Origin: Tragulus kanchil
Taxonomy: Eukaryota; Chordata; Mammalia; Artiodactyla; Tragulidae
Reading direction: 5' to 3'
Assembly: GCA_022376925.1 (NCBI GenBank)
Contig: JAIOJX010000004.1
Span: forward strand, 129,233,123-129,297,122
DNA length: 64,000 nucleotides
In this document: piece by piece, positions 10,576-23,478 of the stretch
Position numbering within the stretch: position 1 is the first letter of the stretch
Layout: the number at the start of each line of letters is the position of its first letter
The notes under the pieces: model-generated
What the model was told of the DNA's origin: nothing
Databases searched by the model: none
Seen by the model: the letters and a program-made list of their open reading frames with translations, nothing else
Program-made: the position numbers and the translations under genes

Positions 10576-11705
10576 ATGTGCTCTTGGTTGTTTACTCAAC
10601 GTCAAAATTAAATTTCAGAATATAAAAGAAAATATGAATCTAAAAGGGAAACAGTATGGCATTCTGGTGAGAAGGAAGACTACTGGGGGAAGAATTAAGT
10701 ATCGTTTTATGACTATACGAAGAACCAGAATCATTTCTTTGAATGTTTATGTGCAAATTAAGACCCCTTCAAAAGAGTAAACTGGGGGAGAGTTAAAGGA
10801 ATAACAAGGGTTTAGAGGGAATTTACGATAGGAATGACAGACATGGCTGTAACACTGACAGACACTTCCAGTGTCCGCCACCCTCCACGTGTCCTGCCAG
10901 CCTGGGCCAGGACCACACCACTCCCCAGTAAGCACACCGGCCTTGAGTCAGGGCAGCGGAGAAGCACAGCCACCCGTCGCTCTGTTGGGCAACACGACGC
11001 AGCAGTATTTTTAGGAGGGGGAAAATAGCTTTTCACTTCAAACGACTGCAGGAATTTAAGTAGGGCGCATGTAATTACATGAGCTAAACTGCTTCTGACA
11101 CCGACTTTAGCACTTCTACTCTGGCAAAAAAAAATGTCATGGGATCTCTTCACTCCTCACGAGCTCTAAGGGACTCGGTCTTACACAAGACCCATCACCA
11201 GGGAGAAAAGCCAGCAGCGCAGCGCCCCCTGGGCTTGAGATTGAGCCACTGAGAAAGTCCACAGGGACCCCTGCGTCGGAGACCTCCCTAGCCACTACCT
11301 GTGACAGGTCTGAGGCTGTGGCTCTGGGAAACAAAAATCTGTCAGACTAACGAGGCCGTGTGACACACCCGAGAGACGCTGCTCTGTCCCCAGTAAGACG
11401 GCTGATCATACCTCAGGTAGTTCATTGTATAAATGAAGGCCTCTGGATGAGTCTATCACAGGTCCATGGAATTTAGCTTTTTTGGGGTGACTGAAAGTTA
11501 CATAAGGTAACCCTGTCGCTGTGATGAGTCACAGAAGCTGAAGGGGTTAGCTATTACATGACTCCCGTCCTGAACACAGGAATAGGATATTTTGTAATAT
11601 ATACCTGAACTCAGAGGGCTGTTTTCTGTCTCTAAAGCCATGAGATCAACAGCACACTGGTACAGAAGGCAGATACATGACAGAGAGACGATGCTAACAA
11701 CTTAC
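10576..11705. other. WDR70 intron: no recognised repeat
   Basis: Relatively CpG-containing unique sequence (for example 10900-11000 and 11150-11400) without identifiable elements. Open frames of 60-113 codons occur on both strands, with no splice or start context that I trust. Confidence 0.4.
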
Positions 11706-11785
11706 GGGTGATGATGTAGTCCTGGGTTAGAGTCTCCGCTTGCTTCGCCTTCCGCTGGGTTTTAACCACACATAATTTTGCTCCC
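11706..11785 (-). CDS. WDR70: WDR70 internal exon (post-propeller, basic)
   Basis: The 80-bp exon supplies the G that completes Arg, then reads G-A-K-L-C-V-V-K-T-Q-R-K-A-K-Q-A-E-T-L-T and ends at I-I-T plus C of a Pro codon. Acceptor: cccctctcag; donor: ACCCgtaag. The sequence is lysine/arginine-rich and lies after the propeller. No second copy exists in the window. It is shorter than any exon a simple ORF scan would report. Confidence 0.95.
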
Positions 11786-14490
11786 CTGAGAGGGGCAAAA
11801 GCAAGTTTTCTTTATTCGGTCTTAGAAACACAAAGTCCATGTCAAAAGCATTAGATACTTTTCAGGAACACACTCTGTATGCATCAAGCCCTTGACTTCC
11901 TAAGGACTGGCAACAGATGGAGCCCTTGGTGATAAAAGAGTAAATGTCCAGGACAGTGAGCGTGCACATCGGTGGTTACGTCTGTGTGAAAGGGTTAGAA
12001 AGCTAGTTGGAACAGAGAAAGCTAGTTTAAAAAGTCTATAGAGATAATCCAAAATTAAGATCTTAAAGGGATATTGTTAATGTAAATCAATCTTTTCACC
12101 GTCAAGGTCACAGGGTTCAAATTTTAGTTGATGTCTTAGATGAAAGCAGCTTGGGTGGTCTACAGTCCAAGTGGCCTTCATCCACATCTCCAGTTCAAGA
12201 GCACAAGTGTCTGGAGCGGAGTCAGCTGGGCACTGCTGCCAGGGGGCTACAGCCCAAGAATGTGTGGGATTCACCCAAAGCGTGCATAAGGACATTCACT
12301 TCTCCTTAGTGATAATGACTATCCCTTCCCGGAGGAACAAACACAAATAAGTCAATTTTCTTAGAGTCCAAAGAGAGTGCTTTCTAAAGGGTGCTGTCAA
12401 ATGGGGTTCATTACTTTCTCAAGTAAAACAGACCCCCCTACCTTCCATCCTAATTACATTAGCATTTTTAATTTCTTTATTAAATAACAAACAAAATCCT
12501 ATTTGTTCTTAAAGACCACAAATGTATAACTTTATTTTATAGGGCAAAACTTCCAATTCCAGAAAATTCTGACGGAGACAGGGCTGTCTGCTTCAATTCA
12601 GGGCCAAACTATAGTCCATAAATATTCATTAATAGAAGCTGGGTTTCCTTTCCCCCGAAAAGAATATGGGGACCTCACAACAGCTTATAAGGGACCCTAG
12701 TGAATTTAGCATGTGGATTTCTATACTGGCTAGCCCAGGCCTCCTCTAATGAAAGAGCGAATCACTCACTATATATTAACAGAGAGAAACAAACCATCTT
12801 TTTTGGATGGTGACACGTTTACCTTTGTGCCCAAGAGAAAGAGAAACAACCGAGGGGCCGACTGAGCCTCTAGTGAGAGTCTCAGATCCTTGGAACACAC
12901 TGGTATGCTTGAATCTGGCATTTGGGCCAACACGGGGCTGAAGAGGAAAGTATCTGAGCTGTGTTGGCAGAGAACGGCCCTGCCAAACACCGAGACAGTA
13001 CTTCAGAAAAGCCCAAGCAGAAAGGGAACAAAACGGACGAGCTGGTTCCATTTCCTGTAAGAGGTTCGCTCCCTGCTCTGTTAATCCCTTACATGCATCA
13101 CTGCTCATGCCACTGTCCGGGGTGGTATGCAGAGTGGGCCGGCGCTTTCCCCTCCTCGCACTCAGCATTTCAGCTAAAGAACTGCAAATCCCCAGGAAAC
13201 TTTCACTTTGAATTCTGTATGGATCAAGGAGATATCCAAATCCTCTCTAAAGCACAATATGAGGAGTTTGAGGCTTTACTCTGGGCCAGCTGCGTTTTCT
13301 AAAAGGGTGGGTCCCTCAAAAAAATAAAAGCGGGTGAAAAAGCCCTGCCCAAGAATGTGGATTAAAATAAGGACATTCACTTCTCCTTAGTGATAATGAC
13401 TATCCCTTCCCGGAGGAACAAACACAAATAAGTCAATTTTCTTAGAGTCCAAAGAGAGTGCTTTCTAAAGGGTGCTGTCAAATGGGGTTCATTACTTTCT
13501 CAAGTAAAACAGACCCCCCTACCTTCCATCCTAATTACATTAGCATTTTTAATTTCTTTATTAAATAACAAACAAAATCCTATTTGTTCTTAAAGACCAC
13601 AAATGTATAACTTTATTTTATAGGGCAAAACTTCCAATTCCAGAAAATTCTGACGGAGACAGGGCTGTCTGCTTCAATTCAGGGCCAAACTATAGTCCAT
13701 AAATATTCATTAATAGAAGCTGGGTTTCCTTTCCCCCGAAAAGAATATGGGGACCTCACAACAGCTTATAAGGGACCCTAGTGAATTTAGCATGTGGATT
13801 TCTATACTGGCTAGCCCAGGCCTCCTCTAATGAAAGAGCGAATCACTCACTATATATTAACAGAGAGAAACAAACCATCTTTTTTGGATGGTGACACGTT
13901 TACCTTTGTGCCCAAGAGAAAGAGAAACAACCGAGGGGCCGACTGAGCCTCTAGTGAGAGTCTCAGATCCTTGGAACACACTGGTATGCTTGAATCTGGC
14001 ATTTGGGCCAACACGGGGCTGAAGAGGAAAGTATCTGAGCTGTGTTGGCAGAGAACGGCCCTGCCAAACACCGAGACAGTACTTCAGAAAAGCCCAAGCA
14101 GAAAGGGAACAAAACGGACGAGCTGGTTCCATTTCCTGTAAGAGGTTCGCTCCCTGCTCTGTTAATCCCTTACATGCATCACTGCTCATGCCACTGTCCG
14201 GGGTGGTATGCAGAGTGGGCCGGCGCTTTCCCCTCCTCGCACTCAGCATTTCAGCTAAAGAACTGCAAATCCCCAGGAAACTTTCACTTTGAATTCTGTA
14301 TGGATCAAGGAGATATCCAAATCCTCTCTAAAGCACAATATGAGGAGTTTGAGGCTTTACTCTGGGCCAGCTGCGTTTTCTAAAAGGGTGGGTCCCCATC
14401 AAAGAGGGAAATAAATAAAAGCGGGGGTGAAAAAAGCCCTGCCCCTCAGTTGTTGTCTTCCATCTCCAACAGGCAACCCTGATGAAATAC
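11786..14490. other. WDR70 intron containing duplication D4
   Basis: No recognised SINE or LINE. The unit at 12770-13310 (repeated 13850-14390) is open on both strands for 113 and 130 codons, but carries no gene signal. Confidence 0.4.
12252..14445. repeat. tandem duplication D4 (copies 12252-13349 and 13350-14445)
   Basis: Offset 1081 bp. The first bases of the second copy (cccaagaatgtgg, 13347-13363) are a shortened version of 12253-12285, and the last 40 bp of the first copy lack about 17 bases found near 14398. Errors therefore cluster at the join. Confidence 0.93.
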
Positions 14491-14591
14491 CTCTGACTCT
14501 TGTTGGGGTCATAGTAGACTTTGGCCAGTCCGTTTCCAGTCCCCACCATGATCTGGTTCAGCTTCGGGTGCCACAGGCAGCGGACGACGCT
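14491..14591 (-). CDS. WDR70: WDR70 internal exon (last WD40 blade)
   Basis: The 101-bp exon starts in phase 0 with S-V-V-R-C-L-W-H-P-K-L-N-Q and continues through M-V-G-T-G-N-G-L-A-K-V-Y-Y-D to P-N-K-S-Q, leaving AG of an Arg codon. Acceptor: ctcctcag; donor: AGAGgtattt. These residues are very well conserved in vertebrate WDR70 and gave the first identification of the gene. It lies about 29 kb from the preceding exon (the largest intron in the window) and just right of duplication D4, so it is single-copy. Confidence 0.96.
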
Positions 14592-15779
14592 CTGAGGAGG
14601 AAAGGCACAGGAATCGACTAATGGGCGCTGGGTCTCGGACAGCTGGTTTACTAAACTCAATGTCGCCCTGATGGTGACGAGTAATTTTTGGGGCATTTTC
14701 TTCAAAACCACAGGATAGTCTTCCTACGGTTGAGTTCTGTTCTACTGCTTATTATCTCTGTGACACTCTATACAAACCTACACGATGCCCCCTTTCCCGA
14801 CACCTCTGCTCCTCTCCTCTCCCGACAGCCTCGAAACCACAAAGCTGGGCCTTTCCAGCTCTGCTGCCATGTGCAGCTGGCATCTTGGAATGCTGAACTC
14901 ACACAACTCGGTTCATTTTACCACTGAAACAGATTTAGATCTCAGCGTTTCATGCTTTTATACACACAGTATGCCCCTCTGGACAGCATATTGAGGCCAG
15001 GAGGTTACTGTGTTTAGTTTACAAAGATCCAAATCTCATAAAGCTTTCTCAGGAACAACACGCGTTTGTGAACAGTGAATAATATCTCCCTATCTATGAG
15101 ATTAACCAGCAGGACAATAGCAGAAGTAAAACAGAGATACAAAATATAAAGACTTGACATTAACACAAATGCAAAGCTGGTTAGGAGAAGGTGCACTGGA
15201 AGAAGTTATGATCCTGTGAATTCACTACTGGTGGGGCAAACAGTGGTACTCTGGGATCAGAAAGAACCCATGAGGCTGCAGTGAAGACTAAAACCTGTTC
15301 TTAATTTTTGCTAAAATAAGAGGGAAGAGGTGGAAGAGATGGCAGGGATAGAATTAAAGGGGGGAAATGAGGCTAAGGTTGGTAGCCAGAAATATCGTGT
15401 CCTCGGTTCTGCAGACTCACTCGGACAGAACAGTTCCTTTATTAAGACAGAATATTTGGGAATTTCTGCAATGCCTTTTGATGAGAAATTTTGCTTCCCA
15501 TCTGACAGGCAAAAAAAAAAAAAAATGCATGTAGTCAAATGGCTACAATCCTACTGTGAGAATCCTGAGAGACTAACAAGGAAATGTAAAAGTGCCTGCA
15601 GAACCTCTGATTCATATCTGACAATGTTCCAGAAGAGTGGTTCTTGAGCTCCGCACCACTGAAGAAGGCTGAGATGTGCTACTGAGAAAATCAAATCAGA
15701 GTGGATGTGTCTCCTCTGTCATGGGGGAAAGACTAAGTTAAAAGGGCAGGTTTTAGACACAGAGAACAGACATATGGAC
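14592..15779. other. start of the largest WDR70 intron: no recognised element
   Basis: Mixed unique sequence. A run of about 15 A occurs near 15511-15525. Confidence 0.4.
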
Positions 15780-16075
15780 ATCGTGGAGAATGAACAGGGG
15801 GTGGGAGGCGTAGAGGGAGTAACATGGAAACCTATACTATCATATGTGAAAAAGACAGCTATTGTCACTGCGCTGTGGGAATAGGGGATCCCGCAGGGGC
15901 ACGGTGCGATGGCCAGGAGGGGTGGGATGGGGGGACTCGGAGGGGTGGTGGAAGTGGGAGGGGGCCAGGGATATACATATGACTAATCTGGGATTATACA
16001 TAGCTGTAAACAATACAACTCTGTAAAAGTAAACGGTAAAATAAAAATAATTATATAATAATAAAAAAGAGCAGG
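15780..16075 (+). mobile_element. L1 3' UTR end
   Basis: It is the same type as 185-441: gggtgggaggcgtagagg, actatcatatgtgaaaaaga, a long G-rich tract (15918-15964), atacatatgactaatctggg and an A-rich tail. Confidence 0.75.
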
Positions 16076-16599
16076 TTTTCACAATTTTAAGTCTTCTTTC
16101 CACAATGTTCCTTAAACCTATGGTTCCTGTTACTTAATATCTACTAGCAAGTGCTATAAGATGATAAAAGATACACAATGGTGAGTGAATATTAACAGAA
16201 AAACTTAAAAGTAGTAAGCCATATTTTTTTAGCAAACTATGAAAGTAGTTAATTGAAGTTTCACTTTCAGCAGGCGAGGTTATTGTCCCTTTGTACATAT
16301 ACTCATGAAACTTACTTTACAACGCATGAGTAGAAAAGTCAGACTTTTCTCCTAATAAAACTGTGCCTGGCTGGTAAGACGGAATCAAGTTCATCAACAG
16401 TTCATGGTCCCCAAAGTCCAGCCTGACTACCAGGTGGTCCATCACTGAGACTAATTTGAGAACCATGCCTAGACCACTGGAAATTTCCGGAGGGTCAAGG
16501 CCACATATGTGGAAACTCAAAAAGAGTCACAAACAACATCATATCTTAGCTAGAATTAGCTTACCCAAGCCAACACTTAGGTCTTTCAAGTCTTGGCTT

Positions 16600-16855
16600 A
16601 AATGTCAGTACTGCCCAGGCCACCCTATTCAAAACTGCACCACAAGAATCCCCTTAGTTTCCTTGTTTTCATGTGCCATTTTTTAACATAATATATACTT
16701 TACTGTCAATTTTGCTTATTGTCTGCCCCCCGTATTAGAATATATGTTCCACACAGGCTGATCTTGGCTTGTTTTGTGTGGCCAAGAATCCCAAATGCCT
16801 AGTTTAGTGTCTGATACTCAATAAATTTTTGCTGTGGGAATGAATTAAAAGTTAC
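16600..16855 (+). mobile_element. L2 LINE 3' end
   Basis: Typical decayed L2 ending: the ccccgtattagaatatatgt block, then gcctagtttagtgtctgata and ctcaataaatttttgctgtg. Confidence 0.65.
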
Positions 16856-18034
16856 AGTTCACCCAAACCTAAAGGGAGTGCTTTTCTAGGTGGAGTTGGA
16901 GACAATTTTCGAGTTAAAGTCATTACTAACTATGAGGAATACTTTGATTTCTCCAGATCATTATTATGCTCAAGTATCCTACAAATACAGAGGGCTACTT
17001 CCCTCCCGATGTGGGCCTAAAAAGAGGGATGAGCAAGAACTAGAGGGCAAGAGAAGACAGTGAGACAGGCTCCCAAGGGTCTTCAGAAATCTCAGCTGCC
17101 AACCATTGGCCCCAGGACAATTTTAGGGACATGGTATTCAAGCTATTTCTCTTCCTTGGTTCTCTAGAGGTCTGGCTAAGCAGTCTAAGATTACTGGTTC
17201 TCAAATATGTTTTCAAGTGAGCAGGGTGCAGAATTGGAAACGATCCACAATGTAGGCCTGGTAAATTCCAAGACACCCAGCCAAACGGCAGTTTCCAGGG
17301 GCAGCAGGTTACGGTTACTCTCTCCGTCTACGCTGAGGGTGTAAATGTTAGAGAGAGGCAACGGCCGGGCCAACAGACCAACGTCTGACTGCTTTCCAGG
17401 GAGTCCAAGCTCAAGGCACTGCACTTCTAACCCCGTTCCCAGCCCTTCCCTCTAAGGTTCTTAGACACACACATGGCTGGGAAGCACGAGCTCTCATGGA
17501 GAAGCACGCTTACCCTCCTTCTTACATGGAAGGAAGGAAAAGGCAAATGAACCCCCTTGAACTAAGCAGTCATTCCAGAGCTCCATCCACTGCAGTGGTG
17601 AGTCACCAGGCAGCCAATGAGGGCGCTGGGAGCAGCCCGAGTTAGGCCAAAGACACTTAAGGCTCAATTACCCTAAGACTGGTTATTAATCAAATACTAC
17701 ACGGATTCCAAAACATGGAATGAAGAAACAGAATTCAAAGTCAAAGGTGGGTGGGCTTTTTTTGTTTATTAATATTTATTGTGTGTGTTTAGCTAACCTT
17801 TGCAAACTTTGCAGTTAATGCGGCTCCACACTTTGCCCTGTCAGAGAAATGCATCTTATAGCGGCGAGCTGGCCATCTGCCAAACCAAACAATCCCTGAG
17901 ACGGCAGCGGGGCTGGGGAGTGAGTGGAGTCGCCCCGCTGCTAACTTGTCAAACACACATACTGGGTTTTACTTAACAACAATGGGACACGTGCCTAGTA
18001 GAAGCCCAAGGAACCATCACAAGACAGATGAGCT
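16856..18034. other. WDR70 intron: no recognised element
   Basis: Unique sequence. An AT-rich patch (17758-17800) and a CpG-containing patch (17860-17940) are the only compositional features noticed. Confidence 0.4.
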
Positions 18035-20275
18035 ACAGCACTTAGAAAGAGTGCATTCATGGCATCAGCCATCCACAAAGACATCCTCCCTCCTCGGTTC
18101 CTAAAGAGGTACTTCTGTAGCTGGGAGCCTGCCATACTCAGAAGGACAGCTTTACTGATGACACAGCGATTGTGGGTAAAGCGCAGTCAGAATGAAAGGA
18201 CCAGAGGGAAATACCATGACCAGAGATCTACACGGACCAAGGAGAAGCCACTGTACTGCAAAGAACTGAATTCTGTAGTTAATCTGCATATTTTAATACA
18301 CGGATTTGCTTAATGAAATGGATAAAGGATTTTATTCTTACACTAATCAATGACTTCATTTTACCAAAGCATGTGGGAAGCTGAACTCCAGGTTACCATA
18401 AAATTAAATTTAGTCTCTTAAATCCAAACCTACTGTCACTTCAGCTAATTTGGCAGTACAGAGGAACCACAGCCTGCTCCCAAAGGACTCAGCTCTAGCA
18501 GCAGCCACAGAGAGACAGCAGCTGGTGCTGGAGATCCTAAGCAAGATGAGAAGAAGCTACTGGACTTTAAAGTGCTCAACACAGAGATCTTTCTTCTCTT
18601 CAGAGACCAAAGAAAAATGAAGGCGGGCTGGGGGTGGGGCAGAGAAGAAGAAAGCACTTTGTGTACAAAAAGCACTGTCAAGATTCCCAAACAGGAATTC
18701 TGGAATTACCACTCTGCAAATGTAAAACGGCCACAAAAATTTCAAATAATTTATTTCTGTGGGGTTTGTTTGGTTGGTTTACTTTGTGTGATGGAAGCAA
18801 AGAAGATGAAGAAATCAATGAGAGAAATTAATTTATATTTTAGAACATGGCAGGAAAGGAACTATCAGATTATCTACAACTTCATGTTATAAAAGTAGCT
18901 GACTCCTCACAGCACTACAAAACCAATGATCTCACCTCCATTTCACAAGAGGAAGAAACTGAGGCTTGTAGGAGGCAGAGCAACATTCTCAAGGTCGCAT
19001 AACTTGTACACAGAGGAGCCGGGATCCAGAGGGAGGTTCTCCCAACTCCTGTGCTCCTTCCTTTATACCTTCTAATTACACAAAGCTTTGTTTTAGAAGA
19101 TGGGAAAGAAGAGTCGTTGCGGGTTAAAGTCATCTCAAACCCACCTAACCCAGAAGGAAAAGTCTTAGTAAGTTTATAAATGACAGCACTTAGAAAGAGT
19201 GCATTCAGCTTATGCAAATGGGAGCCTGCCATACTCAGAAGGACAGCTTTACTGATGACACAGCGATTGTGGGTAAAGCGCAGTCAGAATGAAAGGACCA
19301 GAGGGAAATACCATGACCAGAGATCTACACGGACCAAGGAGAAGCCACTGTACTGCAAAGAACTGAATTCTGTAGTTAATCTGCATATTTTAATACACGG
19401 ATTTGCTTAATGAAATGGATAAAGGATTTTATTCTTACACTAATCAATGACTTCATTTTACCAAAGCATGTGGGAAGCTGAACTCCAGGTTACCATAAAA
19501 TTAAATTTAGTCTCTTAAATCCAAACCTACTGTCACTTCAGCTAATTTGGCAGTACAGAGGAACCACAGCCTGCTCCCAAAGGACTCAGCTCTAGCAGCA
19601 GCCACAGAGAGACAGCAGCTGGTGCTGGAGATCCTAAGCAAGATGAGAAGAAGCTACTGGACTTTAAAGTGCTCAACACAGAGATCTTTCTTCTCTTCAG
19701 AGACCAAAGAAAAATGAAGGCGGGCTGGGGGTGGGGCAGAGAAGAAGAAAGCACTTTGTGTACAAAAAGCACTGTCAAGATTCCCAAACAGGAATTCTGG
19801 AATTACCACTCTGCAAATGTAAAACGGCCACAAAAATTTCAAATAATTTATTTCTGTGGGGTTTGTTTGGTTGGTTTACTTTGTGTGATGGAAGCAAAGA
19901 AGATGAAGAAATCAATGAGAGAAATTAATTTATATTTTAGAACATGGCAGGAAAGGAACTATCAGATTATCTACAACTTCATGTTATAAAAGTAGCTGAC
20001 TCCTCACAGCACTACAAAACCAATGATCTCACCTCCATTTCACAAGAGGAAGAAACTGAGGCTTGTAGGAGGCAGAGCAACATTCTCAAGGTCGCATAAC
20101 TTGTACACAGAGGAGCCGGGATCCGCAGGGAGGTTCTCCCAACTCCTGTGCTCCTTCCTTTATACCTTCTAATTACACAAAGCTTTGTTTTAGAAGATGG
20201 GAAAGAAGAGTCGTTGCGGGTTAAAGTCATCTCAAACCCACCTAACCCAGAAGGAAAAGTCTTAGTAAGTTTATA
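18035..20275. repeat. tandem duplication D5 (copies 18035-19178 and 19183-20275)
   Basis: The second copy lacks about 50 bp present at 18060-18118, then matches with offset 1097 to the end. One two-base difference occurs near 19027/20128. Both copies include a MIR fragment. Confidence 0.95.
18899..19035 (-). mobile_element. MIR SINE fragment; copy at 19996-20132
   Basis: It contains tttcacaagaggaagaaact, gaggcttgtaggaggcagag and caaggtcgcataacttgta, the conserved MIR core read in reverse. Confidence 0.7.
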
Positions 20276-21238
20276 TTAAAAAGCAGATGGTATTACTAAA
20301 ATCAAAAAGGAAAAACCCGCTACTACCCAGTTCACAAATGTTACTATAAAAGAAATCAATGCCTGGGTAACATCTTAGGCGCCTGTGATGTACATATCCA
20401 AACAGAGCCCCATTCTACTTCACAGGCTAAAAGAAGCTCAGCATCTCTCCTAATTTTATCTCTTAAACATGATTATGATGAAACATGCTTTCTTGATCCT
20501 TCCCAGCTGCTGACCCACACTGTAAAGGAAACTCCATCTGGTCTTTTCATGTTTGGTTTTTGTCATATAGTACAAGAACGAATAAGCTAACTCGGTGATT
20601 TCTTGGGAGAAGAGGTAGTTTCTAAAATTTTCAAAGAGCCTTACACCTGTCTGTGAAAGAGACCATCACAGCGTCTCGCACTACATACAGGCAGTCTCAC
20701 AGTCACAACAGCCTCGGGACTCATCTATACCTCTGAAAGGCCATGAGGGGGATGGTCGCCAATGCTGAGAACACTGATCGAGATGTGATTCCCAAATCAA
20801 GAAAAAGAAGGCAGATCAAAACGGAAAGGTACCGGTGAGAAGAATTTTCTTTGGATTTGCACAAGCCCAAGTTTCAGAGAGAGAAAAAAAAGATCCCTTC
20901 CACATTAAAATACTGAGCCAGGTGGGTAGAAGAGGAAGGTGGGAATGCTTTAAACTTTTCCAGGTGATTTGTCCTGTCCTCCCAAAGTCTTGCTTTTCCC
21001 AAACTTGAATTATTCTGCAGCATGCCAGGGGCCATCGGGCTTGGTTTCATTCAAGTTCTGGAAGAAAACCTGCTGAGTTAGCCTCTGTCTGCAATAAATA
21101 AGATTTCTCAATATCCACCTGATCTCCATGGAGACACCTCTTGAACAAAAATGATTAAAGACATTTTCTCTGCTCTTCTAAGTAAGCACGTACCTAACTG
21201 TTTCTCGCCTCCACATCCCTCCATCTCTAAGAACAATC
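20276..21238. other. WDR70 intron: no recognised element
   Basis: Unique-looking sequence; nothing of note except short A runs near 20880. Confidence 0.4.
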
Positions 21239-23478
21239 CACCAGAAGGTCAGACAGGGAGCAATGGTTGCTCTTTGCTGAAAACCTTAGCAAAAATGGTT
21301 GCTGAAAATTGTTGGGGCTTCCCTGCCCCAAACAGTTCTCTCTCTGATAAACCACAGAGAAGCTCAATGGTAAAAAGAAAAAAGGTTGTGGCACTTTTAT
21401 AAACATACAGGATGCTGGAACCAACCAAACAAGGAACAGCGTTGGCCTGTACCCGCCGTAAACATTGGCGACAGATGCTCAGATGATGCTTTTTGAAAAC
21501 TGGCATCTCATTATCAAATTAAGTTCCATCACACCATGGAAAATGCACTTATTAAGATCAGTCTATTTACAGCCTCTGCTCTAAAATTAAGGTAACTGTT
21601 AAAGCAGTAAAAAATCTGGAACCTGGTAATTGTCCTTGGCACAAAATGAGTCACATCTGTATCTGATAATAAAATCGCCTGAAGAATTTCACCATGGAGA
21701 AACCGTTCTCAGACAAAATGGAAGGTCTCTTGGGTAAGAAAATTAAATACAATCTTCTTCATCTAATTCAAAACACTAAATGTCAGTTTGCTCCAGTCTG
21801 CTATTTGAAGGGAAAAAAAAAAAAAACAGAAAAAAGCACAAATAACTATGGAAGAAATCTGATAGTTACTTTGATTAATGAGAGTCTGGGAGCAGGAAAG
21901 GACTGGGACACGGGACGCTGAGTCACAGGGTGAGTGACACCCACGGTGGATCCCACAGGCAAAGACCCACCTAGAAGCAGCACCTCCCAGAGGCGCATTC
22001 CCCACACTCTCATAGAACTCCCTACCGGTGGGCACAGGATATGGAGCCCCAAGATATGCCCCAAGATATGGAGCCCCTGAGGCTTGAGAAGGGACTAGGG
22101 CAAGTCAGTGCCAGCACAGGGTGGGTTATCTGTGACATCTCATATTCCGCACTAGGAGGACCAGGCTGTGAAGACGCTTGGGAAGCACCAACTAAGGCCG
22201 TCTCTCTTGATCTAATCCACGCAGACCCCGACGCCTTTATGCCCTTCTTCATTTATCAGTAGTTTGAGCTGCATGAAGACAATAAACATAAATCTTTTCT
22301 TTACATAAATAAAGCACAAATGGATAAAGTTGCAACTCCCTAACTACTAGATGAGAGATGTATATGATCAGACCTTACCAGAAGGTCAGACAGGGAGCAA
22401 TGGTTGCTGAAATTGTTGGGGCTTCCTGCCCCAAACAGTTCTCTCTCTGATAAACCACAGAGAAGCTCAATGGTAAAAAGAAAAAAGGTTGTGGCACTTT
22501 TATAAACATACAGGATGCTGGAACCAACCAAACAAGGAACAGCGTTGGCCTGTACCGCCGTAAACATTGGCGACAGATGCTCAGATGATGCTTTTTGAAA
22601 ACTGGCATCTCATTATCAAATTAAGTTCCATCACACCATGGAAAATGCACTTATTAAGATCAGTCTATTTACAGCCTCTGCTCTAAAATTAAGGTAACTG
22701 TTAAAGCAGTAAAAAATCTGGAACCTGGTAATTGTCCTTGGCACAAAATGAGTCACATCTGTATCTGATAATAAAATCGCCTGAAGAATTTCACCATGGA
22801 GAAACCGTTCTCAGACAAAATGGAAGGTCTCTTGGGTAAGAAAATTAAATACAATCTTCTTCATCTAATTCAAAACACTAAATGTCAGTTTGCTCCAGTC
22901 TGCTATTTGAAGGGAAAAAAAAAAAAAACAGAAAAAAGCACAAATAACTATGGAAGAAATCTGATAGTTACTTTGATTAATGAGAGTCTGGGAGCAGGAA
23001 AGGACTGGGACACGGGACGCTGAGTCACAGGGTGAGTGACACCCACGGTGGATCCCACAGGCAAAGACCCACCTAGAAGCAGCACCTCCCAGAGGCGCAT
23101 TCCCCACACTCTCATAGAACTCCCTACCGGTGGGCACAGGATATGGAGCCCCAAGATATGCCCCAAGATATGGAGCCCCTGAGGCTTGAGAAGGGACTAG
23201 GGCAAGTCAGTGCCAGCACAGGGTGGGTTATCTGTGACATCTCATATTCCGCACTAGGAGGACCAGGCTGTGAAGACGCTTGGGAAGCACCAACTAAGGC
23301 CGTCTCTCTTGATCTAATCCACGCAGACCCCGACGCCTTTATGCCCTTCTTCATTTATCAGTAGTTTGAGCTGCATGAAGACAATAAACATAAATCTTTT
23401 CTTTACATAAATAAAGCACAAATGGATAAAGTTGCAACTCCCTAACTACTAGATGAGAGATGTATATGATCAGACCTT
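21239..23478. repeat. tandem duplication D6 (copies 21239-22377 and 22378-23478)
   Basis: Copies abut exactly at ccttac/ccagaagg. The second copy has lost about 37 bp near its start (compare 21265-21310 with 22405-22415) and is then nearly identical at offset 1102. Confidence 0.95.

Noticed and set aside
12776..13302. Overlapping open frames of 113 (+) and 130 (-) codons, repeated at 13857-14383
   Set aside because: No start context, splice sites or known protein similarity. The second occurrence is the D4 duplicate, so repetition is not evidence of selection.
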